This document shows positions 1-8,583 of a stretch of DNA of 37,711 nucleotides, in pieces. Positions within the stretch are counted from its first letter, which is position 1, and each line of letters starts with the position of its first letter. Source of the stretch: Kaistia defluvii (lineage in GTDB: Bacteria; Pseudomonadota; Alphaproteobacteria; Rhizobiales; Kaistiaceae). Both the position numbers and the translations under genes were made by a program. The notes beneath the pieces were generated by a model. That model saw only the letters and a list, made by a program, of their open reading frames with translations. It was not told the origin of the DNA and made no database searches. The stretch spans positions 1 to 37,711 of the forward strand of contig NZ_JAPKNI010000015.1 in assembly GCF_026343955.1 (NCBI RefSeq), written 5' to 3'.

Positions 1-251
1 TTTCAGGGCCGCCGAGACCGGTTCGGTCCTCCGTTTGGCTGGAGCCCGCGCCCGGTCGGCGCCGCCCCTGCCGCTCCTTGTCGCAAGCCCTCGAAACGCT
101 GCGGCGACACCCTATCTTGCCCGACGTGCAAGCGGCGCCGCGGCCTGCCTGGGCCGGCCGCGGGCGAAAGCACGCTCCCGCGCCGCGACGCCGGCCGGGC
201 AGGGTGGGAGCTTTCGGCGCGGCCGGCGATCCCAGCAAGAGGAGAAGCACC
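1..251. other. Leader region without a supported gene
   Basis: GC-rich sequence upstream of the small heat-shock gene. Open frames here run through on both strands, but they have arginine- and proline-rich translations typical of antisense frames in high-GC DNA. I see no convincing RpoH-type promoter and no clear ROSE-type RNA thermometer, although either would be plausible for an hsp20 gene. The only clear signal is the purine-rich ribosome binding site (AAGAGGAGAAG, about 237-247) just before the ATG at 252. Confidence 0.5.
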
Positions 252-767
252 ATGGCACGTCATTCCCTCGTTCCCTTCGGCGGTAGCCACCTTATGGGCG
301 GCGATCCGTTCGTCTCGCTCCAGCGCGGCATGAATCGCCTGTTCGAGGACGTGTTCCGCAACGCTGGCATGCCGGCAACCGGCACGGAGGGAGGGCAGGA
401 AGTCGGCCTGCTGATGCCGCAGATCAACGTCTCCGAGACGGAATCCGAGGTTCGCATCACGGCGGAGCTGCCGGGCGTGGCCGAGAAGGATGTCGATGTG
501 ACGCTGGACGACGACGTGCTGACCATCCGGGGCGAGAAGCGGATGGAGCAGAAGGAAGACAAGGAAAACTATCACTTCGTCGAGCGGTCGTTCGGCCGCT
601 TCATGCGCTCGATCCGACTGCCGCAATCGGTCAACCGTGACCAGGTCAAGGCGAATGTCGAGAACGGCGTGCTGACCATCGTCCTGCCGAAGAACGCGGC
701 GCAGGAAAAGACCCGCCACATCCCGGTGAAAAGCGGCCAGAGCACGGGCCGCGACACCAGCCACTGA
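252..767 (+). CDS. Hsp20/alpha-crystallin family small heat-shock protein
   Basis: Predicted cytoplasmic ATP-independent holdase chaperone of 171 residues, a normal length for bacterial Hsp20. The N-terminal arm (about 1-55) contains the phenylalanine-containing stretch around NRLFEDVFRN. The alpha-crystallin domain (about 56-150) shows the family features ITAELPGV, VLTIRGEK and the C-terminal GVLTIVLPK motif. A short tail follows. The start at 252 was chosen because an AGGAG-rich ribosome binding site precedes it closely; the frame is open further upstream, but that part does not look like Hsp20. It is a single-gene unit that converges on the methyltransferase gene at 829, with a hairpin between them. 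Family assignment is firm; control by heat is inferred from the family only. Confidence 0.93.
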   Translation: MARHSLVPFGGSHLMGGDPFVSLQRGMNRLFEDVFRNAGMPATGTEGGQEVGLLMPQINVSETESEVRITAELPGVAEKDVDVTLDDDVLTIRGEKRMEQKEDKENYHFVERSFGRFMRSIRLPQSVNRDQVKANVENGVLTIVLPKNAAQEKTRHIPVKSGQSTGRDTSH

Positions 768-783
768 GCGCGCCCGCACCCGA

Positions 784-815
784 CGCCGCCCGATCCGGGG
801 CGGCGCCGGGATTTT
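784..815 (+). terminator. Probable terminator after hsp20
   Basis: Inverted repeat CGCCGCCC (784-791) and GGGCGGCG (798-805) with a 6-nt loop, followed within 7 nt by ATTTT. It lies 17 nt after the hsp20 stop and before the convergent stop at 829, which is where an intrinsic terminator is expected. The T-run is short, so efficiency is uncertain. Confidence 0.5.
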
Positions 816-828
816 GGCCCCGCGGGCC

Positions 829-2196
829 TTACATCCGCTCGATCTTGCCGACCAGTTCGTCGCGCAGTCTCTCGACATCCGCATGAAGGTTCTCGGGAAC
901 CCGGGGTTGCCCCACCCCACGGAGATCCAAGAAGCTCGCCAGCCGCACCAGGGATTGCACGGTCTCGCCGGCATAGTGGAGCGCCAAAGCCTCATGATAG
1001 ACGGCCCGCCAGACCAGGTCGGATTCGACCACGGCGGTAGAGGGCGAGAGGCGGATCTTGGCCCGGCAAAGCCGCGCGGCGGCCCGGAAATGGCGCCCCG
1101 CCCCCGGATAGTCGGCCCGGTGGATCATCATCAGCATCGCGAGATAGTAGGTCGAGGCGGCGATACAGAGCGGCCAGCGGGCGCCGAACTGCTCCGATGT
1201 CTCGAGATCCTCGATCACGGGCGCTGCATCCGCGAGATCCGGGGTGAAGACCGTCTCGGCCAGCGCGTAGTTTCCGCGATCCATGGCGCTCCGGAACAGC
1301 CGGTAGCGAAGCCCGGTCGCCAGCGGCGTGCCGGGTGCCGTCCGATCGAGGGCTCTTCCCAGATGGCGCTCCAGAAGCTCGGCGAACTCAGCCGGGGATC
1401 GATGGTGGAGCCGCAGCGGCTGCCGCGAGGCGTAGACCAGCAGGCTCGGCGCGCTTCGGTCGACCTCGACATGGACGAAGCCGGCTGCCTTGAGGGCGTC
1501 GGCCAAGGCGGCGTCGCTGAACAAGATGGTGTGGGCGCCCGGCGAGAGGAGCGCCAGCAGCGAACTCGGATCGGTGCGGGGATGAATGCGATCGGCATCC
1601 GGGGTTGTCAGGATCAGCACGCCGTCATGCGCGAGATAGCTCGCCAGAATGTCGATGAATTCGTGCGGGTCCTGGACGTGCTCGATCACCTCGGAACAAT
1701 GCACGATGTCGAAGCGGTCGGCCGCATCGGCATTCCGATTTGCGAAGTCGTTGACGATGTCGAGCTTCAACTGCTGCCGCCCCAGTTCGCCATAGCGCGA
1801 AGGCTCGAACCCCCTGACCTGCCAGCCGGAGATGTCGCGGATGGCCGCCATCCCGAAGCCAAAGCCGCAGCCGATGTCGAGCAGGCGGCCGGAACTTCCG
1901 TCTGGAATGGCGCGCAGGATGTTTCGTGCGATCAGGTCGATCGCGGCGTTGAGTTCCACATAGTCGCGGAACCGAAGATCCGTTGATGTGTGCCGGGTGT
2001 AGTCGATCTGCGGAAACGGACGGTAGGTAAATGAAAGGCAGTTGTCGCAGCGATAGAGATGGAGCGGCTGACCTGCGTCTTCCGCCGATTGGGTATTGCC
2101 GACGGTGAGCAGATGCGGCTTCGGGCCGGGATCTGCGCAGACGGGGCAGGCAAAGGTTACGGGTGGCGATTGGCCTTGGTGGAATCGAAGGGTCAA
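829..2196 (-). CDS. SAM-dependent methyltransferase with N-terminal zinc-ribbon-like motif and helical C-terminal extension
   Basis: 455 residues. Near the N-terminus two CxxC pairs (CPVC around residue 17 and CDNC around 51) suggest a small zinc ribbon. Next comes a class I methyltransferase fold, with motif I LLDIGCGFGFGM (around 110-120) for SAM binding, then FDIVHCSEVIEHV and GVLILTTPDAD, typical of Methyltransf_23/11-type enzymes. After about residue 270 there is an alanine- and leucine-rich helical region, perhaps TPR-like, with no function I recognise. The ribbon plus methyltransferase layout is common in enzymes that methylate sugars or lipid-linked glycans; the substrate here is unknown. 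It lies 47 nt downstream of another methyltransferase gene on the same strand, so the two are probably cotranscribed. Confidence 0.8.
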   Translation of the reverse strand: MTLRFHQGQSPPVTFACPVCADPGPKPHLLTVGNTQSAEDAGQPLHLYRCDNCLSFTYRPFPQIDYTRHTSTDLRFRDYVELNAAIDLIARNILRAIPDGSSGRLLDIGCGFGFGMAAIRDISGWQVRGFEPSRYGELGRQQLKLDIVNDFANRNADAADRFDIVHCSEVIEHVQDPHEFIDILASYLAHDGVLILTTPDADRIHPRTDPSSLLALLSPGAHTILFSDAALADALKAAGFVHVEVDRSAPSLLVYASRQPLRLHHRSPAEFAELLERHLGRALDRTAPGTPLATGLRYRLFRSAMDRGNYALAETVFTPDLADAAPVIEDLETSEQFGARWPLCIAASTYYLAMLMMIHRADYPGAGRHFRAAARLCRAKIRLSPSTAVVESDLVWRAVYHEALALHYAGETVQSLVRLASFLDLRGVGQPRVPENLHADVERLRDELVGKIERM

Positions 2197-2243
2197 ATTT
2201 CAGTCCTTCACAACGGCGTATCTAGGACGGCCGTTTCGGGCGT

Positions 2244-3314
2244 TCAGCTGGAACCATGCGACGGATAGGCCTTGCCGTTCTGGAAGGAGGCGTCGCGCTG
2301 CAGCGGCCAAGCGACGGCATCTTCACTAAGGTCAAATGTCTTGCGGGCTAGGATCCAGGCGCTGACCATACCGTCATGCAGTTGGAACTCCAGCATCGGC
2401 CCCGATCGAACCGAGGGATGCGCGAGCATCCTGACCGGATTGATCATCCCGGCAGCGATCACCTCGAAGCCCATGGCAGGCGAAAAGAGGATCTTCAGGC
2501 CCTCGCTCGACATCCGCCAGAAATCGTTCGGCATCTCGTGGATCGGAAACGAGTGGGGCACCTGGTGCAGGGTAAGGCCGCCGATCTTCATGACCTTGTT
2601 GATCTCTTTCGCCACCAGCCACGGGCAGGCGAGGTGCTCGATCACGTCGAAGGAGCAGACGCCATCCAGACTGCCGGCCGGCACGTAGTCGCTGAGAAAA
2701 TGCGCATCCCCCACGATGTCGACGCCCGGCGCCTTGTGGATGTCCAGCCCGACGAAGGTGCATTCTGGCGCGAATCTGTCCGCGTTCAGGACGGCGGACG
2801 GGCCGACAGCGCGCGCCCCGATTTCCAGGACCGCGCCGCCCGTTCGTTTCATCTCTGCGATGAACGGCTCCACCGGGATGCCGGCATCGCTCGCGGGCGA
2901 GAAGAGCGGATGCCCCGGGGCGAGGCCGGCTACGTCGAATTCCAGCGTGCCGTGGGTGGTCTCGACTTCCAGCGTGACGGGCCGAAACGGGGCGCAGGGC
3001 AAATAGACGGCGAAGCCGCAGCGGGTCGAGGCGAGCGCGGGAAAGAACTGCAGGAGGTCCGGGCGATCGAAAAGCTCCGTCGCCGTCGCGCGGTATTCGC
3101 CGCTACGGACGCGTATGGCTTTCGGTGACGTCAGATAGGCGTGCGCCCAGCCTTTCACGTAAACGCCATGCAGATCGCACCACAGCGCATCGATCATGTG
3201 GAAAGCGTATGGGTCTAGCGCCGGGTTCTTTGCGGTCATGGCCATCGATTCAATCAGCGTTGCATCGCGCACTCTCTGGACCGGGCGGGGTAGCAATCGC
3301 CAGCGAATTTTCAT
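2244..3314 (-). CDS. Class I SAM-dependent methyltransferase with an N-terminal beta-rich domain
   Basis: 356 residues from the ATG at 3314. The N-terminal third (about 35-135) reads like a compact beta-sandwich (GWAHAYL, IRVRSGEY, FDRPDLL, GFAVYLP) of the kind found in glycan-related enzymes; I cannot name it. The C-terminal part is a methyltransferase: VLEIGARAVGPSAVL, FVGLDIHKAPGVDIVGDAH, FDVIEHL, then PNDFWRMS as in Methyltransf_11-type enzymes. The start is uncertain: in-frame ATGs at 3245 and 3239 are alternatives and none has a strong ribosome binding site. It is divergent from the glycosyltransferase at 3369 (54 nt apart) and upstream of the second methyltransferase, which suggests a shared role in modifying a surface glycan. 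Confidence 0.78.
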   Translation of the reverse strand: MKIRWRLLPRPVQRVRDATLIESMAMTAKNPALDPYAFHMIDALWCDLHGVYVKGWAHAYLTSPKAIRVRSGEYRATATELFDRPDLLQFFPALASTRCGFAVYLPCAPFRPVTLEVETTHGTLEFDVAGLAPGHPLFSPASDAGIPVEPFIAEMKRTGGAVLEIGARAVGPSAVLNADRFAPECTFVGLDIHKAPGVDIVGDAHFLSDYVPAGSLDGVCSFDVIEHLACPWLVAKEINKVMKIGGLTLHQVPHSFPIHEMPNDFWRMSSEGLKILFSPAMGFEVIAAGMINPVRMLAHPSVRSGPMLEFQLHDGMVSAWILARKTFDLSEDAVAWPLQRDASFQNGKAYPSHGSS

Positions 3315-3368
3315 AACGCTTCACATTGGACAAGGGGGTGATGAAGCTTGTCTTTCCGGGAGCCATGT

Positions 3369-4388
3369 ATGACGACCATCACGATCGCGACGATCATCCC
3401 GCTCTATAACGGGAGCGCTTTCATTCGCGATGCGTTGGAGAGCGTCCTGGCACAGTCCTGGCTGTCCGACGAGATCATCGTCGTCGACGATGGCTCGAAA
3501 GACGACGGCCCGGCGATCGTCGAGGCGATGGCGAAGGTTCATCCGATCACACTTCTCAGGAAGCCGAATGGCGGCCAGTCGTCGGCGCGAAATTTCGCCG
3601 CCGAGCACTGCCGGAGCAGCCATATCGCCCTGCTCGACCAGGATGACATCTGGTATCCGGATCATCTCGTGACGCTCCGGCAGCCTTTCATCGATGCGGC
3701 CCCGGAGGATAGGCTCGCCGTCGTCTACGGCAACCTCGATCACGTCGACGAGGACGGGAAGATGGTCGCGCACAACTGCCTCGACATCTTCTGTTCGACG
3801 CATCCCAAGACCACGCTGCGACAGTGCCTGCAGGAAGACATGTTCATCCTTCCCGGTGCCTCCCTCATCAAGAAGTCGGCGTTCCTCGCGGCGGGGAAAT
3901 TCGATGAAAGGCTGTCCGGCTACGAGGATGACGACTTTTTCCTGCGCTTGTTCCGAGAGGGCTATCGCAGTGTCTATGTCGACCATGCGGTGACGAAGTG
4001 GCGCATTCATGCGGGATCGACCTCCTACAGCCTGCGCATGGCCGTCTCGCGGATGATCTATTATCGGAAGCTGGTCGAAACCTATCCCAACGAGCCGAGG
4101 CTGCATCAGTTCTGGGTGCGGGACCAGATCGCGCCGCGATTCTTCCGTTCCGTCGTGGGCGATTACATCAATGGCTCCAAGGCCGGTGATATGCTGCGCA
4201 TGGACCGCTGCTGGGCCGATATGCGCGACATCGCGCCAGAACTCCCGCGTCGGCCGCGCCGGCGATTCCGCCGCGTCGCGCCGCTGATCGATCTCGTCCA
4301 TCGCGCCCGCTTCACCAACCTGGCCCGGATGCTGCTCCGCTATGCCATCTCCGATCGCAGGAAGGCCAGGGTCGCGCTTCCGCGATAG
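3369..4388 (+). CDS. Glycosyltransferase family 2 protein
   Basis: 339 residues. GT-A fold inverting glycosyltransferase: IIPLYNGSAFIRDALESV at the N-terminus, nucleotide-binding EIIVVDDGSKDD (about 35-46), NGGQSSARN, and the metal-binding acidic cluster LLDQDDIWYP (about 89-97). The ED-type acceptor motif GYEDDDFFLRLF lies near 200. No membrane helices are evident, so it probably acts at the cytoplasmic face of the membrane on a nucleotide-sugar donor. A TTG at 3348 extends the frame by 7 codons, but the ATG at 3369 is preferred because GGGAG at about 3358-3362 is well placed. Donor and acceptor are unknown. The divergent methyltransferases suggest glycan assembly and decoration. Confidence 0.88.
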   Translation: MTTITIATIIPLYNGSAFIRDALESVLAQSWLSDEIIVVDDGSKDDGPAIVEAMAKVHPITLLRKPNGGQSSARNFAAEHCRSSHIALLDQDDIWYPDHLVTLRQPFIDAAPEDRLAVVYGNLDHVDEDGKMVAHNCLDIFCSTHPKTTLRQCLQEDMFILPGASLIKKSAFLAAGKFDERLSGYEDDDFFLRLFREGYRSVYVDHAVTKWRIHAGSTSYSLRMAVSRMIYYRKLVETYPNEPRLHQFWVRDQIAPRFFRSVVGDYINGSKAGDMLRMDRCWADMRDIAPELPRRPRRRFRRVAPLIDLVHRARFTNLARMLLRYAISDRRKARVALPR

Positions 4389-4412
4389 GTCACCCCGGAC
4401 GGCGGGTGACCT
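4387..4412. terminator. Bidirectional hairpin between convergent genes
   Basis: Perfect 9-bp inverted repeat AGGTCACCC (4387-4395) / GGGTGACCT (4404-4412) with an 8-nt loop. It occupies nearly all the space between the stop of the glycosyltransferase (4388) and the stop of the minus-strand ABC ATPase (4413). There is no long T-run on either side, so it may act as a weak bidirectional terminator or as a 3'-end stabiliser. Confidence 0.5.
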
Positions 4413-5501
4413 TCACTCGATCCGGTTGCCGGAATCCGGGTCGAACAGGCTGATCGAATCCGGCTGGATCGACAGGCCCAGCGTTTCGCCGGTCGCGACC
4501 GTCAGCTTCGGGCCGAGGCGGGCGGTGATCGTCTGGTTGCCCAGCGCCAGCACGACCAGCGTGTCCGGCCCCGTCGGTTCGACCACGTCGATCGTGCCGG
4601 TGAGGTCGGGAGCGGCGCCATCGGCCTGGAACGATTCCGGCCGCACGCCCAGCACCACCTTGCGGCCGAGCAGGGCATCCAGATTGGCGGCGACGCGCGG
4701 CAGGCGAATGCTGGCCGGATTGTTGCCATCCGTCGTGAGCCCGACATGCTCGCCATCGCGGACCAGCGTGCCGGTGATGAAATTCATCGAGGGCGAGCCG
4801 ATGAAGCCGGCGACAAACATGTTGGCCGGCTTTTCATAGGTGGTCATCGGGTCGGCGAGCTGCTGGATGACGCCGCCCTTCATCACGGCGATGCGGGTGC
4901 CGAGCGTCATCGCCTCGATCTGGTCGTGCGTCACATAGACGACCGTGGTGCCGAGCCGGTTGTGCAGGCGCTTGATCTCGGTGCGCATCTCGGCGCGGAG
5001 CTTGGCGTCGAGGTTGGAGAGCGGCTCGTCGAACAGGAACAGTTCCGGCTCGCGCACGATGGCGCGGCCCATGGCGACGCGCTGGCGCTGGCCGCCGGAA
5101 AGCTGGCCGGGCTTGCGGTCGAGCAGATGGTCGACCTGCAGCATGCGCGCCGCGCCGTCGACGGCGCGCTTGCGCGTGTCTGTTTCCACGCCGCGCATTT
5201 CGAGGCCGAAGCCGATGTTCCGCTCGACCGGCATGGTCGGGTAGAGCGCGTAGGACTGGAACACCATGGCGATGTTGCGGTTCTTCGGATGGACGTCGTT
5301 GACCCGCTTGTCGCCGATCCGGATGTCGCCGGCGGTGGGCGTTTCCAGCCCGGCGATGATGTTGAGCAGGGTGGACTTGCCGCAGCCCGACGGCCCCAGC
5401 AGCACGAGGAACTCGCCGTCTTCCAGCTTCAGGTCGATGCTCTGCAGCACATCGAGGGCGCCGAAGCTCTTGCGTACGCCGTTCAGCGTCAGTGTCGACA
5501 T
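4413..5501 (-). CDS. Carbohydrate ABC transporter ATP-binding protein (UgpC/MalK type)
   Basis: 362 residues, the usual size for MalK/UgpC/MsmK ATPases. Walker [10 protein letters not shown] (36-44), Q-loop [10 protein letters not shown], signature LSGGQRQRV (134-142), Walker B LFLFDEP (154-160) with catalytic Glu159, D-loop SNLDAKLR and switch His192 are all present. The C-terminal part (about 240-362) is the TOBE/OB-fold regulatory domain of this subfamily. It powers import of the sugar delivered by the binding protein at 8584-9834 through the two permeases just upstream. It is the last gene of the five-gene minus-strand operon, 10 nt after the MalG-like permease. Members of this family are sometimes shared between transporters. 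Confidence 0.93.
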   Translation of the reverse strand: MSTLTLNGVRKSFGALDVLQSIDLKLEDGEFLVLLGPSGCGKSTLLNIIAGLETPTAGDIRIGDKRVNDVHPKNRNIAMVFQSYALYPTMPVERNIGFGLEMRGVETDTRKRAVDGAARMLQVDHLLDRKPGQLSGGQRQRVAMGRAIVREPELFLFDEPLSNLDAKLRAEMRTEIKRLHNRLGTTVVYVTHDQIEAMTLGTRIAVMKGGVIQQLADPMTTYEKPANMFVAGFIGSPSMNFITGTLVRDGEHVGLTTDGNNPASIRLPRVAANLDALLGRKVVLGVRPESFQADGAAPDLTGTIDVVEPTGPDTLVVLALGNQTITARLGPKLTVATGETLGLSIQPDSISLFDPDSGNRIE

Positions 5502-5511
5502 GGTGGTGTCC

Positions 5512-6357
5512 TCAACCCTTGACCGCGCCGGCGGTGATTCCGTGGACCATGGTCCGCTGCACGATGGCGAACAGGATCATGACGGGGATGATGCTGATGA
5601 TGCCGCCGGCGGCGAGCACGCCCCAGGGCAACTGGAATTCGCCGACCATCAGCTGCAGGCCGACCGGCCAGGTGCGCGAGCCCTGGCTGGTGGTCAGCAT
5701 CAGGGCGAACAGGAACTCGTTCCAGGCCGCGATGGCAACGAAGACGGAGGTGGCGACGAGGCCGTTGCGGGCGAGCGGCAGCACGATGCGGATCATGGCG
5801 CCGATCCGGGTGCAGCCGTCGATGCGGGCGGCACTTTCCAGCTCCTTCGGCGCCGCGTCGAAGAAGCCCTTCAGCATCCAGACGAAGAGCGGCAGCAGGA
5901 AGCTCGTATAGGCGAGCGCCAGGCCGAAGCGGCTGTCGAGCAGGCCGACGCCGCGCATCAGGATGAAGAGCGGGATGATCATCAGCACGGCCGGGAACAT
6001 GCGGATGACGAGATAGCCGAGCATCAGCGCGCCGCGGCCGGGATAATGGAAGCGCGAGAAGGAATAGGCGGCGAGCGTGCCGGTGATCAGGCAGAGCACG
6101 ACGGTGGTGGCGGTCACGACGAAGGAGTTGAACACCAGCGTCGGGAAGCCGGACTGGGTCCAGATCGTGACGTAATTCTCGAAGGTGATGCGCTTCGGGA
6201 TGTACTGCATCGTCTGGGTGACGATGTCGGCCTCGTATTTGAGCGAGGTGAGCAGCGTCCAGAGAAGCGGGAAGATGCAGAAGACCGTCAGGGTCAGCAG
6301 CACCGCATAGGTGGCGATGTTCCAGCCGAGACGGGCGCGACGGCTTGTCGTGATCAT
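5512..6357 (-). CDS. Carbohydrate ABC transporter permease, MalG-like
   Basis: 281 residues with about six membrane segments, the first at residues 12-35. The EAA loop that contacts the ATPase reads [20 protein letters not shown], with the conserved glycine, followed by VLPLARNGL. The N-terminal periplasmic part ([17 protein letters not shown]) is typical of MalG-type inner-membrane subunits. It is separated by 10 nt from each neighbouring gene in the operon, so translation is likely to be tightly coupled. It pairs with the MalF-like permease encoded just upstream. The substrate is not evident from the permease. Confidence 0.92.
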   Translation of the reverse strand: MITTSRRARLGWNIATYAVLLTLTVFCIFPLLWTLLTSLKYEADIVTQTMQYIPKRITFENYVTIWTQSGFPTLVFNSFVVTATTVVLCLITGTLAAYSFSRFHYPGRGALMLGYLVIRMFPAVLMIIPLFILMRGVGLLDSRFGLALAYTSFLLPLFVWMLKGFFDAAPKELESAARIDGCTRIGAMIRIVLPLARNGLVATSVFVAIAAWNEFLFALMLTTSQGSRTWPVGLQLMVGEFQLPWGVLAAGGIISIIPVMILFAIVQRTMVHGITAGAVKG

Positions 6358-6367
6358 GGGCTGGTCC

Positions 6368-7324
6368 TCAGTCCTGGTTCACTTTGGAGACGCGCACATA
6401 GGCCCAGGCGAAGACCATGAGTAGCACGAACATCACGACCGAAAGCGCGCCGGCATAGCCGAAGTTGAAGTCCTTGTAGGCCTTCTGGAACGCGTAGAGC
6501 GACAGCACCTGGGTCGACTGGCCCGGCCCGCCGCCGGTGAGGATCAAGAGCAGGTCGGGCGAATTGACCAGGCCAATAACGCGGAGAATCACCGCGGCGG
6601 CGATCACCGAGCGCAACATCGGCAGCGTGATCAGGCGCAATTGCCGGATCGGGCCGGCGCCGTCGACCGAGGCCGCCTTGTAGAGATCGTCCGGAACGCC
6701 CTTGAGGCCGGCGAGCAGCAGCAGCGCGAAGAACGGAAAACCGTGCCAGGCCTCGACCAGGATGGCGGCGCCGAGCGCGGTCGAGGGATCGGCGAACCAG
6801 GCCTTGTAGGTTTCCAGGAAGCCGAGTCGGACCAGGATGTCGTTGATGACGCCGAGGCGCGGATCGAGCAGCAGCGCCCACATATGGCCGGCGACGACAT
6901 TCGGCAGGAAGTAGGGCAGCAGGATCAGCACGCCCATGATCTTGGTGCCGGGCAGGTTGCGGTTCAGCGCCAGCGCCGCGAGCAGGCCGAGCCCGAATTC
7001 GATGACGACGGCGAAGGTGACCCAGACGGCGGTGTTGCGCAGCGACAGCCAGAAGACCTTGTCGTTCCACATGGCGACATAGTGCTTGAAGCCGACGAAG
7101 CCGGTGCCGAGATCCGGCCGGTTCAGCCGCATCTGGCGGAAGGAGAGCTGGAAGCCGTAGACGGTGGGATAGAGCACGACGGCGAGGATCAGGATCGCGC
7201 TGGGGACCAGCAGCAGATACATCCAGTACCGGGTTTCGGAGAGACGGCCGAGCGCCGCCGCCGGATCGAGCCGCCGCCAGAGGGAGGGGGACGGCCCGGA
7301 AAGGGCTGACATGCGTTCGGCCAT
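6368..7324 (-). CDS. Carbohydrate ABC transporter permease, MalF-like
   Basis: 318 residues from the ATG at 7324, chosen because AGGAAA lies about 8 nt upstream; a second ATG at 7312 is possible, and the longer open frame up to 7573 is antisense to the sugar-acid enzyme gene. It has about six membrane helices: the first is YLLLVPSAILILAVVLYP, and later ones include VVIEFGLGLLAALALN and FALLLLAGLKG. The EAA loop is DDLYKAASVDGAGPIRQLRL followed by ITLPML. Inner-membrane partner of the MalG-like subunit. It starts 13 nt after the stop of the enolase-superfamily gene. Confidence 0.92.
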   Translation of the reverse strand: MAERMSALSGPSPSLWRRLDPAAALGRLSETRYWMYLLLVPSAILILAVVLYPTVYGFQLSFRQMRLNRPDLGTGFVGFKHYVAMWNDKVFWLSLRNTAVWVTFAVVIEFGLGLLAALALNRNLPGTKIMGVLILLPYFLPNVVAGHMWALLLDPRLGVINDILVRLGFLETYKAWFADPSTALGAAILVEAWHGFPFFALLLLAGLKGVPDDLYKAASVDGAGPIRQLRLITLPMLRSVIAAAVILRVIGLVNSPDLLLILTGGGPGQSTQVLSLYAFQKAYKDFNFGYAGALSVVMFVLLMVFAWAYVRVSKVNQD

Positions 7325-7337
7325 CGGTCTTGTTTCC

Positions 7338-8444
7338 TCAGACGATCGCGAGCGCGGTGCGCTCCAGATGGTTCCAGTCCGGCTCGAAGCCGAGGCCGGC
7401 CGTCTCCGGTACGGTGATGAAGCCGTCGACGACGGGGAGTTCCGCCATGGTGGCAAGGCCGGCGATCTGCGCGCTCGACATGACGAGCTGCTCGTAGAAA
7501 TCATTGTTCGGGATGGCGCCGCAGATATGTGCGTTGGCGACGCCCATGCCGTGCACCTGCGCCCGCATGCCATGCGATTCCGCCAGATGCGCCACCTTCA
7601 TCGCGCCGGTGATGCCGCCCTTGTAGAAGGAGGAGGTGCGCATCATGTCGAGCGCGCCCATGCCGATCCAGGTCGCGGCGTTCCAGTGGCAGCCATCCGA
7701 GGTCTCGGCGGCGAGCACGGGGATTTCGAGCTGTTCGGTCAGCTTCACATAGCTGCGCAGGTCGAATTCGCGCATCGGCTCCTCGTACCAGAGGAAGCCG
7801 GCATCCTCGAGCTGGCGGCCGAACCAGAGCGAGGTGACGAAGTCCCAGCCGGCCGAGCCGTCGAACATCAGCTGCGCGTCGTCGCCGGTCCATTTGCGCA
7901 GATTATGCGAGAGCTTGGCGTCCTGCTTGGCGTCGCCCCAGGCATGCAGCTTGAAGGCGGTGAAGCCGAAATCCATGCATTCCTTGATGTGGCGCTCATA
8001 CTCTTCCATCGTGTTCCAGGTGACGGTCGAGGCATAGGCGGGGACGCGGTTCGAATTGCCGCCGAGCAATTGGTAGAGCGGCAGGCCGGCCTTCCGGGCC
8101 TTGAGGTCCCAGGCGAGCTGGTCGATCAGGCCGAGATGGCGCATGTGCAGTTCCTCGATCCGGTCGATCTCCCAGATCCTGGTCCAGAGCCGCTCGGTCA
8201 TCAGCGGGTTTTCGCCGATCAGCGATTTCAGGCGGCGTCGGGTCAGGCTGGCGACCGCCTCGCCATCGCCGATCCTGATCGCGCCGGTGATCCCTTCGTC
8301 GGTATCCATGCGCAGGATCGCCGATTTCGGGCGCTGGTCCAGCGGCGTGCCGTCGCCGGAGCCGGCCAGGCCCGTGCGCCAGCGGAACGGATATTGCGGG
8401 TGGTCGTCCTCGACGATGTAGGCGCGGATGTCGGTGATTTTCAC
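7338..8444 (-). CDS. Mandelate racemase/muconate lactonizing enzyme family protein (enolase superfamily)
   Basis: 368 residues with the N-terminal capping domain (1-125) and a modified TIM barrel. The three expected metal ligands fall at Asp195 (LMFDGSAG), Glu221 (LWYEEPM) and Glu247 (LAAETSDG). A KxH pair (Lys165, His167 in FKLHAWG) and a His298 (QVHGM) with an upstream Asp266 match the acid/base positions of the mandelate racemase subgroup. Such enzymes abstract the proton next to a carboxylate, and most members of this type dehydrate aldonic or aldaric sugar acids. The exact substrate cannot be read from the sequence. Its position inside a carbohydrate ABC operon, between the binding protein and the permeases, argues that the imported compound is, or becomes, a sugar acid. 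Confidence 0.9.
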   Translation of the reverse strand: MKITDIRAYIVEDDHPQYPFRWRTGLAGSGDGTPLDQRPKSAILRMDTDEGITGAIRIGDGEAVASLTRRRLKSLIGENPLMTERLWTRIWEIDRIEELHMRHLGLIDQLAWDLKARKAGLPLYQLLGGNSNRVPAYASTVTWNTMEEYERHIKECMDFGFTAFKLHAWGDAKQDAKLSHNLRKWTGDDAQLMFDGSAGWDFVTSLWFGRQLEDAGFLWYEEPMREFDLRSYVKLTEQLEIPVLAAETSDGCHWNAATWIGMGALDMMRTSSFYKGGITGAMKVAHLAESHGMRAQVHGMGVANAHICGAIPNNDFYEQLVMSSAQIAGLATMAELPVVDGFITVPETAGLGFEPDWNHLERTALAIV

Positions 8445-8537
8445 GAGGGGCTCCCGGCGTGATCGGCACGCCTTGTCCGAATGGCGACAGCGAAAAAGGG
8501 GGGGGGCGGGGCGCAGCGACCGGAACGACAGGCGGTT

Positions 8538-8559
8538 CCGGCCGCGGATGCGCGGCCGG
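8538..8559 (-). other. Intra-operon hairpin
   Basis: Perfect 8-bp inverted repeat CCGGCCGC (8538-8545) / GCGGCCGG (8552-8559) with a 6-nt loop. It lies 25 nt after the binding-protein stop and about 90 nt before the enolase-superfamily start. A stable hairpin at this point is a common way to keep binding-protein mRNA more abundant than the downstream permease message, by partial termination or by stabilising the 3' end. A run of nine Gs follows at about 8498-8506. Confidence 0.45.
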
Positions 8560-8583
8560 CTCTGCGTCGGGCGCCTCGAGGCG

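Noticed and set aside
3-995. Long minus-strand open frame of 330 codons across hsp20
   Set aside because: It runs antisense through the certain hsp20 gene and into the methyltransferase region, with an Arg/Ala/Asp/His-rich translation typical of shadow frames in GC-rich DNA.
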